Shown: piece by piece, positions 63,441-64,000 of the stretch
Layout: each line of letters starts with the position of its first letter
Numbering within the stretch: position 1 is the stretch's first letter
DNA from: Treponema sp. UBA4267
Lineage (GTDB): Bacteria; Spirochaetota; Spirochaetia; Treponematales; Treponemataceae
Direction: 5' to 3'
DNA length: 64,000 bases
NCBI GenBank assembly: GCA_002395155.1
Contig: DGWD01000045.1
Span: forward strand, 41,497-105,496
The notes under the pieces: model-generated
Database searches by the model: none
Seen by the model: only the letters and a program-made list of their open reading frames with translations
What the model was told of the DNA's origin: nothing
Translations under genes and position numbers: made by a program

Positions 63441-64000
63441 TCGAACTACCGAGTTTTGCTTCGCAAAAGCTCACGCTCCGCCATTCCGTCAGTTCTCTGG
63501 CCATGCGGTTCTTAAAAACAGTTTTCTAGTTCTCACTGCTCTTTAGCGGAGTTTCTCTAATTAATTAAATGATTTAAACAAAAAAAAGCCTGGCAGCTAT
63601 CTACTTTCCTACGTTCGATACTTGCTTCGCAATCATCGAACTACCGAGTTTTGCTTCGCAAAAGCTCACGCTCCGCCATTCCGTCAGTTCTCTGGCCATG
63701 CGGTTCTTAAAAATCAGTTTCCTAGTTCTCACTGCTCTTTAGCGGAGTTTCTCTAATTAATTAAATGATTTAAACAAAAAAAAGCCTGGCAGCTATCTAC
63801 TTTCCTACGTTCGATACTTGCTTCGCAATCATCGAACTACCGAGTTTTGCTTCGCAAAAGCTCGCACTCTGCCATTCCGACAGTTCCATGGCCATAACTT
63901 ACTTAAAAAACGGTTTTCTAGTTCTCACTGCTCTTTATCGGGATTTTTCTAATTAATTAAATGATTTAAGCAAAAAAAAAGCCTGGCAGCTATCTACTTT
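63441..64000 (-). repeat. 196-bp tandem repeat carrying a 5S rRNA 3'-end fragment
   Basis: The box GCCTGGCAGCTATCTACTTT begins at 63588, 63784 and 63981 (periods 196 and 197). On the minus strand it reads as a 5S rRNA 3' end (GGAAAGTAGATAGCTGCCAGGC) followed by a T run. In the first two copies the 5S body is replaced by nested palindromes (TCGAT..ATCGA around TTGC-GAA-GCAA, and GAGCTTTTGC-GAAGCAAAACTC). A partial copy begins at 63441. Copies diverge slightly. Confidence 0.75.
63981..64000 (-). rRNA. Possible 3' end of 5S rRNA at the window edge
   Basis: The last 20 bases repeat the 5S-like box on the minus strand. This third copy may be the true 5S gene of an rRNA operon lying to the right, or another partial copy; the window ends before this can be told. 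Confidence 0.4.

Noticed and set aside
63441..64000. Complete 5S rRNA genes in each repeat
   Set aside because: Only about 25 nt at the 3' end match; the 5S body is missing in the first two copies and the third is cut by the window edge.

Overview
The window looks like a chromosomal segment of a gut or rumen Treponema (Spirochaetota). It is AT-rich. It carries a Treponema-style set of surface lipoproteins, an OmpA-like protein, a MAF_flag10/DUF115-family protein, a spermidine/putrescine PotABCD transporter, SpoVG, two class III nucleotidyl cyclases, and several plant-glycan enzymes (GH130, GH36, GH10, GH95 and a CE2-like esterase). No prophage, insertion sequence or CRISPR array was seen. The genus rests on gene content and remembered family distribution, not on a search.

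Layout. 1-6.0 kb: glycan genes (CE2-like esterase cut by the left edge, GH130 phosphorylase, GH36 alpha-galactosidase) with CYTH and thioesterase genes and a tandem palindromic repeat between them. 6.1-9.0 kb: SpoIIE-type phosphatase, recX, and the rplM-rpsI operon. 9.1-23.6 kb: a long minus-strand set running from a Cache-HAMP adenylate cyclase through a FecR-domain protein and a coiled-coil/beta-barrel protein to three large lipoproteins with InlB-type and beta-helix repeats. 23.8-28.0 kb: potABCD. 28.2-33.5 kb: an EAL protein, a membrane-anchored nuclease-like protein, an OmpA-like protein, RecQ and a small membrane protein. 33.6-42.9 kb: hisHF, GH10 xylanase, queD, murE, ddl, a SurA/PpiC-like foldase and a DUF115 protein. 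42.9-57.5 kb: mostly minus-strand housekeeping genes (lepA, an HtrA-like lipoprotein, tilS, rplY, tRNA-Gln, spoVG, ispE, rsfS, LCP, yqeK, nadD, obg, rpmA, rplU), plus one isolated highly acidic small protein. 57.8-63.3 kb: GH95 enzyme behind a periplasmic beta-propeller/adenylate cyclase fusion. 63.3-64.0 kb: GC-rich repeats containing copies of what looks like a 5S rRNA 3' end, suggesting an rRNA operon just beyond the right edge.

How it works together. The GH10 xylanase has a signal peptide; GH130, GH36, GH95 and the CE2-like protein have none. This fits polymer cutting outside the cytoplasm and oligosaccharide processing inside. Two sensory cyclases imply cAMP signalling: one heads the surface lipoprotein operon, the other sits directly upstream of GH95 and has the propeller/Y_Y_Y sensor architecture known from Bacteroides glycan regulators.

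The most notable non-coding signals are these: several promoters whose -10 box lies only 6-10 bp before the start codon (ispE, murE, queD, hisH, perhaps recX), predicting leaderless mRNAs; overlapping divergent promoters between queD and murE; and duplicated or inverted fragments of RNA-gene 3' ends beside GC-rich palindromes near tRNA-Gln and at the right edge.
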